Below, in pieces: positions 35,862 to 47,040 of a DNA stretch of 64,000 bases. The position numbers and the translations under genes are program-made. This DNA comes from Ashinkailepas kermadecensis. Lineage: Eukaryota; Arthropoda; Thecostraca; Neolepadidae. The notes below the pieces were generated by a model, which saw only the letters and a program-made list of their open reading frames with translations, was not told where the DNA came from and did not search any database. The stretch spans positions 479,001 through 543,000 of the forward strand of contig JAOTOM010005124.1 of NCBI GenBank assembly GCA_034440615.1, in the 5' to 3' direction. The stretch's first letter is position 1; each line of letters starts with the position of its first letter.

Positions 35862-36635
35862 TGTGACCAGAGTGTGACCAGGGTGTGGTCAGAGAGTGAC
35901 CAGAGTGTGATCAGAGAGTGGTCAGAGTGTGGCCAGAGAGTGACCAGAGTGTGGCCAGAGTGTGACCAGAGTGTGGTCAGCGAGTGACCAGAGTGTGGCC
36001 AGACTGTGACCAGACTGTGGTCAGAGTGTGACCATAGTGTGGTCAGAGTGTGGCCAGAGTGTGACCAGAGTGTGGTCAGAGTGTGGACCAGGGTGTGACG
36101 CGAGTGTGACCAGAGTGACAACAGTGTGACCAGAGTGTGGCCAGAGTATGATCAGAGTGCGATCAGAGTGTGACCAGAGTGTGGTCAGAGTGTGACCAGA
36201 GTGTGACCAGAGTGTGGTCGGTGAGTGACCAGAATGTGACCAGAGCGTGGCCAGAGTGTGGCCAGACTCTGACCAGAGTGTGACCAGAGTGTGACCAGAG
36301 TGTGGCCAGAGAGTGGCCAAAGTGTGGTCAGAGTCTGGCCAAAGTATGGCCAGTGTGACCACAGTATGACCAGAGTGTGGCCAGAGTGTGGCCAGAGTGT
36401 GACCAGAGTGTGACAAGAGTGTGGCCACAGTATGACCAGAGTGTGACCAGAGTATGACCACAGTATGATCAGAGTGACCAGAGTGTGGACAGAGTGTGAC
36501 CAGAGTGTGGTCAGAGTATGATCAGAGTGTGGCCAGACTGTGGCCAGAGTGTGACCAGAGTGTGACCACAGTATGACCAGAGTGCGACCAGAGTGTGGCC
36601 AGAGTGTGACCAGAGTGTGGCCAGAGTGTGACCCG
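35862..36635. repeat. 11-bp repeat (gtgaccagagt), ~70 copies
   Basis: Dense 'gtgaccagagtgtggccaga'-type repeats with a basic 11-bp period; variants gtcag, gccag, accac. Open in every frame as Ser-His-Thr-rich or complementary peptides, not coding. Confidence 0.96.
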
Positions 36636-37097
36636 GTTGCGGTCCGCCCATCGCCGACGCTCAGCGGCAACGGTGCGAGCTGGCCGCCGTGGGGTGAGAG
36701 ACTGACTCGGCCCGGCTTAGCTGGGTGCCCGTCGCGTTATTTCATCAACCCGCTACAACGAGTAGTTACGGGTCGTACTGTTCCCCAGCAGGCCATCACC
36801 GCTCAAACAGGTCATTGCCGCCTCAACGGGTCGCTGTTCCAACAGGTGACCACTGCTTCAACAGGTCACCACTGCTTAATTGTGATCGCCGGGAGCCTAC
36901 CGCTTAGCCTTCCGAGGGGCTAGCATTTATTGCTGTTCCTTCTTGTTCGCGGTGCTTATCGGCATGTGAATTTGGTGAACCTTTACCGTTGGTCGTGAAA
37001 TCCAGCGGTGAAAGAGTTGCGAGCAGTTGGCCATGCACCATCTGGTGGAGGCGGCGTTCGTGTGCGGTCTGTGTACCGGTGGACAATCTGAGCACTC
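36636..37097. other. Intronic spacer
   Basis: Contains a decayed ~25-bp series 'caacaggtcaccactgctt' at 36780-36880; otherwise unique, no gene recognised. Confidence 0.55.
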
Positions 37098-37250
37098 CGT
37101 CGTCGTCATTCCGTCGTCGTCATTCCGTCGTCTTCACTCCGTCGTCGTCATTCCGCCGTCATCATTCTGTCGTCGTCACTCCGTCGTCTTCACTCCGTCG
37201 TCTTCACTCCGTCGTCTTCACTCCGTCGTCGTCACTCCGTCGTCGCGCTG
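37098..37250. repeat. 15-bp (tccgtcgtcttcact)n repeat
   Basis: About ten copies of a trinucleotide-rich 15-bp unit. Confidence 0.93.
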
Positions 37251-37494
37251 ACCGGAGCCGGAGCCGGAGCCGGAAGCAGGCACCTGGGAAAGGAAACCCA
37301 ACTGTGCATGCGCTGTGTGAGCAATGGCGGGCAAAGTGTTGTGCAGTTCGCCGTGTGATACACTCTGCCGTGCTCTGCAGCGTGTTGAGCCACAATGGAT
37401 GCACGCTCGCCATGCAACTGATGGCGCACGGCTCCAGGTGTGGTTGGTGACGTGATCATGGTGCAGAAGTCAGGTCCGTAATGCGTCTGGTGCA

Positions 37495-37760
37495 TGAGGG
37501 AGGACCTGCGGTCTGTGGGGCCTTTTCTGCGTCTGCGGGCTGGGTGACCGGCTGATGGCTGTGATGTGATGTGTGTGTGGTCCATGATCAGTGTGTGGTC
37601 TGTGGAGCGGGCTCCAGTCCGAGTCGTGAGGAGAACCTGCAATCTGTGGGGACTTGTCTGCGTCTGTGGGCTGGGTGACTGGCTGATGGCTGTGATGTGA
37701 TGTGTGTGTGGTCCATGATCAGTGTGTGGCCTGTGGAGCGGGCTCCAGTCCGGATTGTGA
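37495..37760. repeat. 130-bp tandem duplication
   Basis: Two copies containing 'gtccatgatcagtgtgtgg' (37581 and 37711) and 'gagcgggctccagtccg'. Confidence 0.92.
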
Positions 37761-38039
37761 CTCTCGAGACCGGTCTGGCCGGCCCACACTGTTGGAACGG
37801 CCGATGCCTTTATATAGCCTTCGTAGCACCAAAATTAATGAACTACAAATATAAATGCGTTTATTTTCTCATTGCGGTAAGTAGCTTAGCGTACTTTTTG
37901 TGAGCAGCGCAGCAAAGTAGCCATGTCTGCTTACTAGGCAGGCTTGATTCGTCTTTAAACACATATGTTCTACTAATTCTATGCCAGTTTGTTATTTCTT
38001 GCGATAATTTTGCATTCCACGCCAGAAGTCGAGTTTGAA

Positions 38040-38285
38040 ACTGCTGTCGTGGTGGTGCATGTGTCCCACTCCTGGAGTGGACAGTTGGCGTGTTGCCGAA
38101 GCTGCTGTCATGGTGGTGCGTGTGTCCCGCTCCTGGAGTGGACAGTTGGCGTGTTGCCGAAGCTGCTGACATGGTGGTATATGTGTCCCGCTCCTGGAGT
38201 GGACAGTTGGCGTGTTGCCGAAGCTGCTGACATGGTGGTATATGTGTCCCGCTCCTGGAGTGGGCAGTTGGCGTGTTGCCGTTCT
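38040..38285. repeat. 61-bp minisatellite, 4 copies
   Basis: Units contain 'tcctggagtggacagttggc' and 'gtgttgccgaagctgctg'. Confidence 0.95.
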
Positions 38286-38411
38286 CAGTGGGAGCGCTGG
38301 TCAGCGCCAGTTAGCCGCGTAAGTGTGCAGTCCCGTGACGCGACAGTATGTGTGGTTGCCGGCGGGCCTGTGCACCTGACCCAGCAGCACGGCACGGCGA
38401 CGGTGACGTCA

Positions 38412-38730
38412 CCACCTGACCCGACCCGACCCGACCCGACCCTACCCGTCACGTCACGTCACGTGATATTGCCCGACCCAACCCGACCCGACCCGACCCG
38501 ACCCGACCCGACCCGACCCGACCCGACCCGACCCGACCCGACCCGACCCGACCCGACCCGACCCGACCCGACCCGACCCGACCCGACCCGACCCGACCCG
38601 ACCCGACCCGACCCGACCCGACCCGACCGGACCGGACCGGACCGGACCGGACCGGACCGGACCGGACCGGACCGGACCGGACCGGACCGGACCGGACCGG
38701 ACCGGACCGGACCCATCACGTGACCCGACC
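38412..38730. repeat. Pentanucleotide array (ACCCG)n then (ACCGG)n
   Basis: About 35 near-perfect copies of acccg run from ~38475 to ~38628, after a few interrupted ones. They switch to about 17 copies of accgg up to 38711, followed by a short degenerate acccg tail. The switch is a single transition with no mixing. It ends ~40 bp before the exon 2 acceptor. The complementary strand has (GGGTC)n, suited to G-quadruplex formation. Confidence 0.98.
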
Positions 38731-38771
38731 CGACCCGACATGCCACGTGACCGGGCCCGGCCGTGCCGCAG

Positions 38772-38985
38772 GTGCACCGTGGTGCTGTACAACCCGAAGA
38801 AGAACAAGCAGGCGCACCTGCTGAACACATCCAAGAAGTCGATCACGTCGCTGCGCTTCTCGGCCGACGGCCGCTACCTGGTGACGGGCGAGTGCGGCCA
38901 CCAGCCGGCCGTGCGCGTCTGGAGCGTGCCAGACCGCCAGCTGCTGCAGGAGTTCCTCGTCCACAAATACGGCATCACATGCGTG
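38772..38985 (+). CDS. WDR62/MAPKBP1-like protein, exon 2 of those visible (WD repeats)
   Basis: Encodes [20 protein letters not shown] and continues through '[17 protein letters not shown]' and 'AVRVWSV' to 'HKYGITCV'. This covers a WD40 blade with the usual hydrophobic-SADG strand, the substituted 'GECGHQP' turn and a terminal 'VRVWS' in place of WD. One base completes the glycine codon left open by 25461. The 3' end is in phase 0 with donor 'gtg|gtcagt'. The acceptor 'ggccgtgccgcag' has a weak pyrimidine tract. A TGAC 21 bases upstream of the AG is the only evident branch-point candidate, sitting just after the pentanucleotide array. Homology is clear; whether to call it WDR62 or MAPKBP1 is moot because most arthropods appear to have one gene for both. 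Confidence 0.97.
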
Positions 38986-40859
38986 GTCAGTCAGTCTCTG
39001 CTTTTGGGTGTTGTTTTGTTGGGGGTGGCCGGGGTGGATTATGGATGTGGGCGTTCTGGAAGGCGGGCGCCAGCGTCCCCCTCCTGAGTCTGGATGTGGG
39101 CGTTCTGGAGCGCGTGCGATGGCGCCACCCTTCTGGACGCGAGCGGACAGCTCCGACCGCCAGATGGTTCTGCTGTGTGTATTCCACAGGGGACGAGACC
39201 TCGCTGATGTGTCTGGTTTTCAGTCAGCTGGTCTCCCCGGCAATTACGGAGGCCACTTGTAGAGCGCGTAATTGTCGTAATAGCGTGAATAATTGTCGGA
39301 ACCCTCGAGTTACGGGACCCAGGTTGGGTGGATGGCGGAGGCTCTGCGATGGGGGAGGAAAAGGCTGTGCGATGGGGCAGGAGACCGGGCGCTGAGGGTG
39401 CACAGAGGTCGAGTGGTGGTGCGTGGCGGGGGAGAGACCGGGTGGTGAGTGATTGCAGCAATGTCTGTCCTGAGCTTTGTTGTGATGATGACATTGATGC
39501 CACGAGTCGAGATCGCCCATTTGCATCGACTCAAAGCTGGCTTATCTGAGGACTCGGAGCGATTGGCAACGGCGACTATTAGTCCTCGGAACTCGAGCTC
39601 GGTGGTACGTTGCCTCAGACTCAACAAGACCGTGTGTGGTGTTTCAGGAAAGCACACTGTTGTACCAGATCCTAGGAGCTCAGAAAGCTTGTCGCCACGG
39701 TTCCGAATTTTGCGTGCGTCTTACCGGCTGGCTGGTGATGAGCCATGCACCGCGTGTCAGATGGGCCACCACCACGTACCTGCTCGGATATCCCGAGCTC
39801 ACTACTGGGAAAAGTTGTTCATCTGTCGAGAAGATGCAGACGAGATCGTTCGGCGACGAGGTTCAGGGACGTGGCCGAGAAGGCCGATGAGGGCCCGATA
39901 GTTGTCGGTTATCACTTGACACGCACGTCAGATCACCGCAGAATCGGAGTCGCGGTGTTTCCAATCACCTGATAATCAGATAATAATACCAAAGGTAGGC
40001 GCAAACGGGCAGTGTAGCAATATGGCCATAGTTGTAGACGCGCCCTAAAGCCGAAGTAAATGGACAGTGGCCTTCTCCACACCCACGAGCCCCAACACCA
40101 AACGCCTGGTGTCGCCAAACTTGAGGAACTAGACGTATTGTGCGCAATATTAAAATTTCGTGGGTTTTCATTGGTTGTGAGATGTCGAATCGAGACCAAT
40201 AGGATGTCGGAATTCGCCCCGAAAATGTTATTTTAAAATACCTTTTATGTCCTTCACACTCAATTTTGAGCCGAAGGCGTATCTATGAGGGAATCCGCTT
40301 CCTTTGTTCACAGATACCTAATTTATGGATAAGTACCAATGTTAACGACAACAACAAACTACAAGTATTATAAACTGGTATTGAACAGCAGACCAAATTA
40401 TAGGAAATTTAATTACTTGGGATTGTGTTGCAAGACGTTCGTGTTTCACAATCCGTAATGGTGAGCACGATCATGATTCTTGTAAATGAGTTACTGTTAG
40501 ACATGAGGCACATTTGATAAGCACACATGCAGGAGCGTAATGCCGATACTTCTTTGGAAAGTATGTTGATTGAGTGTTCAGAAAGTGGTGCATTTCACCC
40601 TATTTCACGGATAATTTGTCACTGATTGTGCATGCATAGGCCGTGCCGGTTTTCCCATGGCGAGCGCACCATGAGCTCGTTGCCGACGCCGCCTACGCGA
40701 TGGCGATGTTCGATGGCACGACGCCCTGTCATCAGTATCCCGTGAAGGTGCCACTGCCGCCACAGTGCGTGCAACGCCGCACTGTGCGTCCATGCCTGTG
40801 CAGATGCGATACGCATTAGACGTGGCTGCGATATGGCTTGGGTGGGGCGCAGTGGGCGA
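38986..40859. other. Intron 2, first part; no gene recognised
   Basis: Starts with the donor 'gtcagt' and a short duplicated 'ggatgtgggcgttctgga' (39042, 39090). Includes an AT-rich, array-free stretch about 40150-40620 and the dispersed repeat listed separately. Confidence 0.6.
39819..39965 (+). repeat. Dispersed ~148-bp repeat, copy A
   Basis: Shares 'tcgagaagatgc-gacgagat', 'gagaaggccgatgag', 'ttgtcggtt' and 'cgcggtgtttcca' with 52003-52150, at roughly 80% identity by eye. Unclassified interspersed repeat; no tRNA boxes or terminal repeats seen. Confidence 0.8.
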
Positions 40860-41180
40860 GTACAATGCATGGTGTGGTATGGCGTAGGGGCGGGATGCAT
40901 GCGGTATGGCGCGGGTCGGGCATAGTGACTAAGTCAGATAAATGATGCGGTATGGCATAGGTGGCAGTACGGCGTGGGTGGGTGTTGGGCGAGTGCAATA
41001 AATGGTGTGGTATGGCGTAGGGGCGGAATGCATGCGGTATGGCGTGGGTGGGGCATAGTGACCAAGTCAGATAAATGATGCGATATGGCATATGTTGCGG
41101 TACGGCGTGGGTGGGTGTTGGGCGAGTGCAATAAATGGTGTGGTATGGCGTAGGCGGGTGTACGACTGCGGTTTGGCGTG
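40860..41180. repeat. ~133-bp repeat, ~2.5 copies
   Basis: 'gtgtggtatggcgtagg' recurs near 40869, 41002 and 41137. Each unit itself contains smaller 'gcggtatggc' iterations, so this is a nested repeat. Confidence 0.88.
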
Positions 41181-42009
41181 GGTGGGACGTAGTGAGCGGG
41201 TCCGATGAATTGTGTGTCGCCGGTGATTAGCAGGAGTGGGCCGGCCAGCACACACGGTCCACCTGTTGCTCGGGTAGTGTCGCCTTCCTGGCGCCCGCTG
41301 GCGCCCGCCGGTGACCCTGCCGACTCCCGCCACCAAACGGCGCCAGTGGCACTGCTTGCCCGCGACTGTCGGCACGACGCGTGTCACGTAGCGCGCCAGG
41401 TGTGGTGACGTCGGCACGATCGGCGCCCCGCTCGCGCCAGGTGTGCCGGCGACGGGCTCGACCCAGTGCCGGTGGGCTGGCCACAGCTGAACTGCAGCGA
41501 ATGGACGAGGGATCGAGCGCACGCGCCGCGCATGCGGTAGGCGCTTCATTTGTCGTGTCGGCATATGCACGCTTTCCTAAAGTTGTGAAGAAGCGGCCGA
41601 TTGGTTTTGTGTTTCGACGACCAGCGGATGTATGCAGAAGTTACCCTTTGAGCTGGTCACCTCACGCACACCATGAGCATACGACATGTTGTGCGCCCCC
41701 AGACAATGGTGATACGGGGTCACGATTCCCGAGTAAGCCCGGCGGCCGGTGCCGTTATTGTTCTCACTGTGTGACTTATCACTAAGCTCTAATCGTCATA
41801 TTCCTTTTCTGTTCGGAATCCTGGGGCGCGATATGACATCGCTGTCGGATGTTCCGTTAACGAGTCCTGTAAAGCTATTCAAATGTATGTTCGATGGCAT
41901 CGAAGAAAGGCAATGCGCGTTTGTGTTATGTGACTAATGGTAATGTACTCCGTAAGTGAGCGAAACCCACGCTACTTAAGCGAAGTATGCAGCTAATTGG
42001 GAATGTTCT
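41181..42009. other. Intronic spacer, no gene recognised
   Basis: Unique sequence, GC-rich to ~41550 then more balanced. No domain recognised in any frame. Confidence 0.5.
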
Positions 42010-42330
42010 GGTATACTAGTGCTTGGGAACGAGCTGGTGAAGACTGCCATCTGGGAATGAGCTGGTAATGACTGCTACCTGGGAGCTAGCTGGTAAAGAC
42101 TACTACCTGGGAATGAGCTGGCAAAGGCAAAGACCTGGGAATGAGCTTGTAAGAGCTACTGTTTGGGAATGCGTGGGCAATGACTACTACCTCGGGATGA
42201 CCTGGTAAAGACTATTACCTGGGAATGAGCTGGCAATTATTACTACCTGGGAAAGAATTGGCTCTTTTCCAAATTGGGAATGAGCTGGTAATTACTATCA
42301 CCTGGGAATGAGCTGGTAAAGATCTGCTTG
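42010..42330. repeat. 28-bp degenerate repeat, ~11 copies
   Basis: Units 'tgggaatgagctggtaaaga' plus 'ctactacc' with frequent substitutions; an older-looking array than its neighbours. Confidence 0.9.
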
Positions 42331-42384
42331 GTTCGTTTGCTGCTGACGGATCCTCGCGCATCAGCCTAAGAGCGGTGTCACACG

Positions 42385-42830
42385 TAAGCTGCAGCGGTCT
42401 CAGGGGCCCCGTGGCAGCCCCACACGTGATCTGCTCCAGTGACCCAGTGCCCACAGGCGCAGGCGGCTGAGACTCCTCGGCTGCCTCTGCTCCCCGTGGC
42501 AGCCCTACACGTGATCTGCTCCGGTGACCCCAGTGCCCACAGGCGCAGGCGGCTGGGACTCCTCGGCTGCCTCTGCTCCCCGTGGCAGCCCCACACGTGA
42601 ACTGCTCCAGTGACGCCAGTGTCCACAGACGCAGGCGGCTAGGTCTCCTCGGCTGCGTCTGCTCCCCTCGGCTGCCTCTGCTCTCCGTGGCAGCCCCACA
42701 CGTGAACTGCTCCAGTGACCCCAGTGCCCACAGACGCAGGCGGCTGGGACTCCTCGGCTGCCTCTGCTCCCCGTGGCAGCCCCACACGTGAACTGCTCCA
42801 GTGCACACAGGCGCAGGCAGCCGGAGCGCT
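42385..42830. repeat. ~86-bp minisatellite, ~5 copies
   Basis: Units contain 'gctccccgtggcagccccac' and 'cccacaggcgcaggcggctg'. Confidence 0.94.
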
Positions 42831-42924
42831 GGGCGGCAATGGTGGTCCTGCACACTATAGTCGCTTGGGAGGATTTCCCTTGACAAAGGCGACAGTTGAG
42901 CAGCTGCGTGCTGCCCGGGTGGAG

Positions 42925-43075
42925 CGGATACAATAAGTGGAGCACCAACGGAGAAGATGCAATAAGTGGCGCACCAACGGAGATGGTGCAATAAGTGACG
43001 CACCAACGGAGAGGTTGCAATAAGTGGCGCACCAACGGAGAGGATGCAATAGGTGGCGCACCAACGGAGATGATC
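42925..43075. repeat. 29-bp minisatellite, ~5 copies
   Basis: Units 'aataagtggcgcaccaacgg' plus 'agaggatgc'. Confidence 0.93.
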
Positions 43076-43149
43076 CGCAGGGTTTCCTCGGCCGGTCAGT
43101 GTGACAGAAGTCTGGTGCTGTTGTGCGGCACCAATCAGAGACCAGGCGG

Positions 43150-43290
43150 CGGACGTCGTGCTGAGCGGTAGCCGTCGTGCTCAGCAGTATCCGCCGTGCT
43201 GAGCGGTAGCGTCGTGCTGAGCGGTAGCCGTCGTGCTCAGCAGTAGCCGTCGTGCTCTACAGTATCCGTCGTGCTCTACAGTAGCCGTCC
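43150..43290. repeat. ~21-bp minisatellite, ~7 copies
   Basis: Units 'gtagccgtcgtgctcagca' with 'gtatccg' and 'ctctaca' variants. Confidence 0.92.
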
Positions 43291-43327
43291 ACCCGCCATT
43301 CATTGTCATTAGCCGGTATGTGACCGA

Positions 43328-43367
43328 CTCCGACGCGCCCCTAAGCCCAAATAACCAACCAACCATT
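43328..43367 (+). repeat. SINE-like 3' tail fragment (tail family 4)
   Basis: 'ctaagcccaaataaccaacc' matches the tails at 6588-6650 and 60826-60871. No head recognised. Confidence 0.5.
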
Positions 43368-43394
43368 GTTATTAGCCAACTGCAGGCGTCGGCG

Positions 43395-43525
43395 CTCGCA
43401 GGTGGCGTCACATTATCGCTGGCCGGTGACGTCACACTATCACTGTCCGGTGACGTCACACTATCGCTGGCCGGTGGCGCCACAGTATCGCTGGCCGGTG
43501 ACGTCATGTTATCGCGATGGCGCCA
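43395..43525. repeat. 24-bp minisatellite, ~5 copies
   Basis: Units 'gctggccggtgacgtcacac' plus 'tatc'. Several units contain 'tgacgtca', the CRE/AP-1-type palindrome; in a repeat this is as likely chance as regulation. Confidence 0.9.
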
Positions 43526-44334
43526 CACTTGACGTCCTCAGCGCGGCGGTGTGGGATGTCGGCTGTAGACTGAGTGTGGACCAACTGCGCGCCGATGTAG
43601 CCGCAGCCGCCACCTAGTGGCTGTGTTGGCACGGCCATACTGCTGCGCCATTCTCACCATCCGACGGGTCACTTCAGACGAATCACCAGCTAACTGCCGA
43701 CGGTGTGCCGGACCAGACTGCCAGGTGGCGTGTGGCGGGTGGCCGGCCGCCGTGACCCGTCGGCGGACGCTGATCACATCCACCCGGTCACGGACGGCCG
43801 TAACGGGACCGATGCGCGGCCATCGCGGCACAGTCGGCGCGTGCGACACGCCGTAATCGACAATGGTGGCGCGGTGGCGGCGGCAGTCCGCCCACCGACA
43901 CGGCCCCCGTGGCCGGTCCCAGCCGCGACGGCAGCGGCACACGGCAGTGGCACACCGCCGCACTCGCTCGCCCGGCCGAGATGGCGCGCTCGTGTCAGGC
44001 ACGAGCTGGGAATGGCGCGGGGGGGGGGTGCTGTGCTTCCTTGTCTAGGCAGTGATCGGCTCGGCGGGAGTACCGGTGCGCGGCTGTCGTGGTTGTGTAC
44101 ACACCACTCGCGGCGGCAGTCTCTCGAGTCGGGCGCTCCTTCGGATCTGCATCTGCTTGCCACGTTGTTTTGTGACAATATTCCGCACTGAGACATGCAT
44201 GAACACCGGCTAAGTACACTGGCCGCACTTCGCTGGCAAAAGCAGACCATGCGTGTGATGGTGCTGAGCGAAGTAGGCACAGCCGGTGCAGAGCAGCGTT
44301 GCCGTGGCGCTGCAGACTGTGCACTACCCTGTTG
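43526..44334. other. Intronic spacer, no gene recognised
   Basis: GC-rich unique sequence with a 10-G run near 44022. Frames up to 168 codons on both strands overlap each other and show no domain. Confidence 0.5.
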
Positions 44335-44570
44335 AGACCGAGTAGCGGCGCGAGCTGTCTCTCAGCTTTGCCGTGTCGCTGTAGGCCGTGCCGACCCTGC
44401 TGAGGTCAGTCCCGGGGCGAGCTGTCTCTCAGCGTTGCCGTGGTCACTGTAGGCCGTGCCGACCCTGCCGAGGTCAGTCCCGGGGCGAGCTGTACCTCAG
44501 CGTCGCCGTGGTGCTGTAGGCCGTGCCGACCCTGCCGAGGTCAGTCCCGGGGCGAGCTGTCCCTCACAAC
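44335..44570. repeat. ~68-bp minisatellite, ~3.5 copies
   Basis: Units contain 'ggtcagtcccggggcgagct' and 'gtaggccgtgccgaccctg'. 44571-44924 holds a further loose duplication around 'ggttcacgtgg' and no gene. Confidence 0.9.
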
Positions 44571-44924
44571 AGCTGACATGCCCGGCTGGATCGCGGCCGT
44601 CGGAGAAGCGCCCCGGTCTCCGTATCTGTGCTGTGTCGTGATCGTCATGCGATAGGCAGCAGAGGAGACATGCAGCTCGTGCAGGCACAGGCGATACATA
44701 ATCTCAGCAGGCCTTCGAAGCGTGACCACTGAGCACTGTGCGACTTGTGATGAGGGGTGAACGTTTCTGCAGGGAACGTGCTCCACGGAACGGCAACAGG
44801 AGGCTCTGGGTTCACGTGGACATGTCTCCTCTGACACAGTGAAACAGCAGCAGGGGCCCTGGGTTCACGTAGCCATGTCTCGGACACAGTGGGACAGCAA
44901 CAGGGAACCCTGGGTTCACGTGGC

Positions 44925-46600
44925 GATGCAGACACCAGCCGTCAGTCTGCCGTTGGTGGGTGGTGTACACACACCAGCTGTCAGTCTGCCGGCGGTGGTG
45001 TACAGACACCAGCCGTCAGTCTGCCGGCGGTGGTGTACATACACCAGCCATCAGTCTGCCGTTGGTGGGTGGTGTACACACACCAGCCGTCAGTCTGCCG
45101 TTGGTGGGTGGTGTACACACACCAGCCGTCAGTCTGCCGTTGGTGGGTGGTGTGCACACACCAGCTGTCAGTCTGCCGGCGGTGGTGTACAGACACCAGC
45201 TGTCAGTCTGCCGGCGGTGGTGTACAGACACCAGCTGTCAGTCTGCCGGCGGTGGTGTACAGACACCAGCCGTCAGTCTGCCGTTGGTGGGTGGTGTACA
45301 CACACCAGCCGTCAGTCTGCCGTTGGTGGGTGGTGTACACACACCAGCTGTCAGTCTGCCGTTGGTGGGTGGTGTACACACACCAGCCGTCAGTCTGCCG
45401 TTGGTGGGTGGTGTACACACACCAGCCGTCAGTCTGCCGTTGGTGGGTGGTGTACACACACCAGCTGTCAGTCTGCCGTTGGTGGGTGGTGTACAGACAC
45501 CAGCCGTCAGTCTGCCGTTGGTGGGTGGTGTACACACACCAGCCGTCAGTCTGCCGTTGGTGGGTGGTGTACACACACCAGCCGTCAGTCTGCCGTTGGT
45601 GGGTGGTGTACACACACCAGCTGTCAGTCTGCCGTTGGTGGGTGGTGTACAGACACCAGCCGTCAGTCTGCCGTTGGTGGGTGGTGTACACACACCAGCC
45701 GTCAGTCTGCCGGCGGTGGTGTACAGACACCAGCCGTCAGTCTGCCGTTGGTGGGTGGTGTACACACACCAGCCGTCAGTCTGCCGTTGGTGGGTGGTGT
45801 ACACACACCAGCTGTCAGTCTGCCGGCGGTGGTGTACACACATCAGCTGTCAGTCTGCCGGCGGTGGTGTACACACATCAGCTGTCAGTCTGCCGGCGGT
45901 GGGGTACAGACACCATCCGTCAGTCTGCCGTTGGTGGGTGGTGTACACACACCAGCTGTCAGTCTGCCGTTGGTGGGTGGTGTACACACACCAGCCGTCA
46001 GTCTGCCGTTGGTGGGTGGTGTACACACACCAGCCGTCAGTCTGCCGTTGGTGGGTGGTGTACACACACCAGCTGTCAGTCTGCCGGCGGTGGTGTACAC
46101 ACATCAGCTGTCAGTCTGCCGGCGGTGGTGTACAGACACCATCCGTCAGTCTGCTGGCGGTGGTGTACAGACACCAGCCGTCAGTCTGCCGTTGGTGGGT
46201 GGTGTACACACACCAGCCGTCAGTCTGCCGGCGGTGGTGTACAGACACCAGCCGTCAGTCTGCCGTTGGTGGGTGGTGTGCACACACCAGCTGTCAGTCT
46301 GCCGGCGGTGGTGTACAGACACCAGCCGTCAATCTGCCGTTGGTGGGTGGTGTGCACACACCAGCTGTCAGTCTGCCGGCGGTGGTGTACAGACACCAGC
46401 CGTCAGTCTGCCGGTGGTGGTGTACAGACACCAGCTGTCAGTCTGCCGGCGGTGGTGTACAGACACCATCCGTCAGTCTGCTGGCGGTGGTGTACAGACA
46501 CCAGCCGTCAGTCTGCCGTTGGTGGGTGGTGTGCACACACCAGCTGTCAGTCTGCCGGCGGTGGTGTACAGACACCAGCCGTCAGTCTGCCGGCGGTGGT
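44925..46600. repeat. Two-length (35/39-bp) minisatellite, ~44 copies
   Basis: Two unit types share 'caccagccgtcagtctgccg'. The 39-bp form continues 'ttggtgggtggtgtacacac', the 35-bp form 'gcggtggtgtacagac'. They occur in patterned runs, with long 39-bp blocks at 45270-45710. Frames of nearly 600 codons in all three + frames are artefacts of the missing stops in the unit. Confidence 0.97.
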
Positions 46601-46881
46601 GACCGATGCTGCCGATGCGATTGACGGTCAGCCAGAGCTGGGCGCGGCCCTTGCCGTGTGACCTGGCAATGACCACGGTCACCGGGTGACCGGGAGACTG
46701 ACCAATGATCAGTGACCGATGCCGGGAGGCTGGTCACCAGTCACGCGGCAAGGGTGCGTCCTCTGCCGGAACACTTGGGCGAGCTGGCACTGTCTTCGAC
46801 TGCGTAGCTGATCGGCATCACTCGACCCCGAGTGAACGAGGGTCCGGCCGTCCCCTGGGCGGTGTCAAGATATTGGGGTCT

Positions 46882-47040
46882 GGTTGGTTATTGGTTTTAC
46901 GACACGTCGACCGTTGAGTCTTGTAGCGTCGCCAATCTCTCACGCCGATTGGTCGCGGGCGAAGAGTAGCGACAGGTGAGACTCGAACCCACAACCTTTC
47001 GATTGTGAGACGAGCATCTTACCCCTAGACCACTCGTCCC
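46882..47040 (-). mobile_element. tRNA-derived SINE, family 2 (antisense)
   Basis: Full-length antisense copy from 'ggttggttattggttttac' to 'ccactcgtcccc'. The flanks 'gatattggggtct' (46869-46881) and 'gatatgggggggtct' (47041-47055) resemble an imperfect duplication, the difference lying in a G run. Confidence 0.9.

Noticed and set aside
38475..38711. Telomere-like or interstitial telomeric repeat
   Set aside because: The unit is GGGTC/GACCC, not the arthropod-type TTAGG or the TTAGGG motif, and it lies inside a gene.
43395..43525. Cluster of CRE-like TGACGTCA sites
   Set aside because: The motif is part of a 24-bp tandem unit in an intron, so multiplicity follows from the repeat and says nothing about regulation.
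44839..46661. Three overlapping + frames of 554-590 codons
   Set aside because: All frames are open together because the 35/39-bp units contain no stop codon; this region is inside intron 2 of the conserved gene.
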